From an uncultured Bacteroidota bacterium (lineage in GTDB: Bacteria; Bacteroidota; Bacteroidia; Chitinophagales; Chitinophagaceae): a stretch of 32,052 nucleotides of DNA. Of this stretch, positions 31,388 through 32,052 are shown piece after piece. The position numbers were made by a program, and so were the translations under genes. The notes under the pieces are model-generated. The model was not told where the DNA came from, did no database searches, and was given only the letters and a program-made list of their open reading frames with translations. The DNA lies in the NCBI GenBank assembly GCA_938008665.1, contig CALLKA010000074.1, positions 1 to 32,052 on the forward strand, written 5' to 3'. How positions within the stretch are numbered: the stretch's first letter is position 1; each line of letters begins with the position of its first letter.

Positions 31388-32052
31388 TTATTGATAGTAA
31401 TCCTCTCCTCGTATGTTTTGATGGTCTGGCATACTTGCTTGTTCAAGTTCATCCTCGGTTAACTCATCATAGTTTTTTTCAAGTATCTGTACGATGATGG
31501 GATAGCCGTAAATACGGTAGCTGCTAGCTCTATTGCATGCATTTTTTAACCGCTCCGCACCAACTTTACGCTGTAGATGGATAATGCCAAGACAAGATTT
31601 ATAAGCTTGTTCTGGATGTTTTTTATGTTCAAGTATAGACATAACATACGTAGCTATATCCTCGTGTATGGCTCTAGCTTCTTCAATAAATTTTTCTGGT
31701 GACCACTCGCTTACATGCTTATGCGCACTTGCTAAGTGCTCATCACTTGTGGTATAATTATAACGCTTGTATTCCCTTTTATGCAGCGCAATGCGTTCAT
31801 ACTTATAAAAAATCTCTACTTGAGTGGAAGTAAATAATAGCTTTACTTTTTTACCAATAAAGCGGTAAGGCACACTGTAATAGTGTTTGTCAACACTTAA
31901 TGTCACGTGTCCATTTTTCATAACTGTGGCTACTAGCTGCAACCTACACTCATAACGGAACTGCGGTAATGATTTTAATGTGTGCCGCTCCAACTCCTCG
32001 AACTGCTGTCTTCGACTGTAATTACGACCTTTAAAAGAAGCAGTATTATGTT
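31388..32052 (-). CDS. istA: IS21-family transposase IstA, C-terminal part (truncated by window end)
   Basis: The last 220 or so residues of the DDE transposase, open to the window edge. The visible sequence starts HNTASFKGRNYSRRQQFEEL, before ERHTLKSLPQFRYE, and continues with NGHVTLSVDKHYYSVPYRFI and KVKLLFTSTQVEIFYKYERI, all typical of the IstA C-terminal beta-barrel region after the DDE core. The helix-turn-helix and the catalytic Asp-Asp-Glu domain lie outside the window. A start at 31993 (TTG) would be wrong, as homology continues upstream of it. Full-length IstA is usually about 400-520 residues. It pairs with istB downstream. Confidence 0.93.
   Translation of the reverse strand, partial: HNTASFKGRNYSRRQQFEELERHTLKSLPQFRYECRLQLVATVMKNGHVTLSVDKHYYSVPYRFIGKKVKLLFTSTQVEIFYKYERIALHKREYKRYNYTTSDEHLASAHKHVSEWSPEKFIEEARAIHEDIATYVMSILEHKKHPEQAYKSCLGIIHLQRKVGAERLKNACNRASSYRIYGYPIIVQILEKNYDELTEDELEQASMPDHQNIRGEDYYQ

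Larger units (their letters stand above)
30510..32052 (-). mobile_element. IS21-family insertion sequence, partial (runs off the window)
   Basis: The element carries istB and the 3' part of istA, both on the minus strand in the usual istA-istB order. Its left edge as drawn is marked by two TGACCACCCTA repeats at 30510 and 30534, just where the recombinase reading frame loses homology. Multiple short repeats at the ends are typical of IS21 elements. The other end and the target-site duplication lie beyond 32052. The contig probably breaks here because the IS occurs in several copies. Confidence 0.88.

Overview
The window looks like one draft contig from a low-GC member of the Bacteroidota, most likely Chitinophagaceae or a relative. 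The taxonomic guess rests on a SusC/SusD pair with a dedicated FecI-type sigma factor and FecR-type anti-sigma factor, A-rich leaders that mostly lack Shine-Dalgarno sites, and the style of the lipoproteins. The first 51 bases are an Illumina P7 adapter rather than genome. The right end runs out inside an IS21-family insertion sequence. Both edges are therefore assembly edges.

Layout. (1) 53-2928: a plus-strand nucleotide-sugar run made of the 3' part of UDP-glucose dehydrogenase, UDP-glucuronate decarboxylase, dTDP-4-dehydrorhamnose reductase and a small SET-domain protein. A CBM9-like secreted protein follows, and a strong hairpin closes the region. (2) 3824-9164: a five-gene minus-strand operon read from 9164 downward. 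It encodes a lactonase-RidA fusion, a Tat-exported RidA, a Tat-exported SelA/DgaE-like PLP enzyme, an exported RraA-like aldolase and a BASS-type Na+ symporter. (3) 9413-12461: an exported amidohydrolase/deacetylase, convergent with a lipoprotein that joins a sorbosone-dehydrogenase-like propeller to a cytochrome c domain. (4) 12588-19635: ECF sigma factor, FecR, SusC with an STN signalling domain, and SusD. (5) 19736-26859: a second Tat-exported PLP enzyme, a second exported deacetylase, a 2-keto-3-deoxy-sugar-acid kinase, a KDPG/KDPGal aldolase, a hexuronate-type MFS transporter and a third Tat-exported PLP enzyme with a C-terminal beta-rich domain. (6) 26965-29157: an NTF2-like secreted protein, two small membrane proteins and a second sugar-dehydrogenase lipoprotein. 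(7) 29158-32052: repeats and hairpins, then a tyrosine-recombinase gene broken by the IS21-family element.

How the genes fit together (inference). Regions 2 to 5 read as one catabolic locus for an amino sugar or its sugar acid, for example N-acetylglucosamine, N-acetylgalactosamine or their aldonates. A surface SusCD pair would import the substrate into the periplasm and report it through STN, FecR and the sigma factor. A dehydrogenase-cytochrome would oxidise C1, a lactonase would open the lactone and an amidohydrolase would remove the acetyl group. The PLP enzymes would eliminate ammonia to give 2-keto-3-deoxygluconate or its galacto epimer, with RidA hydrolysing the enamine/imine intermediate. 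The product could then be imported by the MFS protein, phosphorylated and cleaved in the cytoplasm, or perhaps cleaved in the periplasm by the RraA-like protein with BASS-mediated uptake of pyruvate. The striking point is that nearly every catabolic enzyme before the kinase carries an export signal. The PLP enzymes and one RidA carry twin-arginine signals, which suits export of folded, cofactor-loaded proteins.
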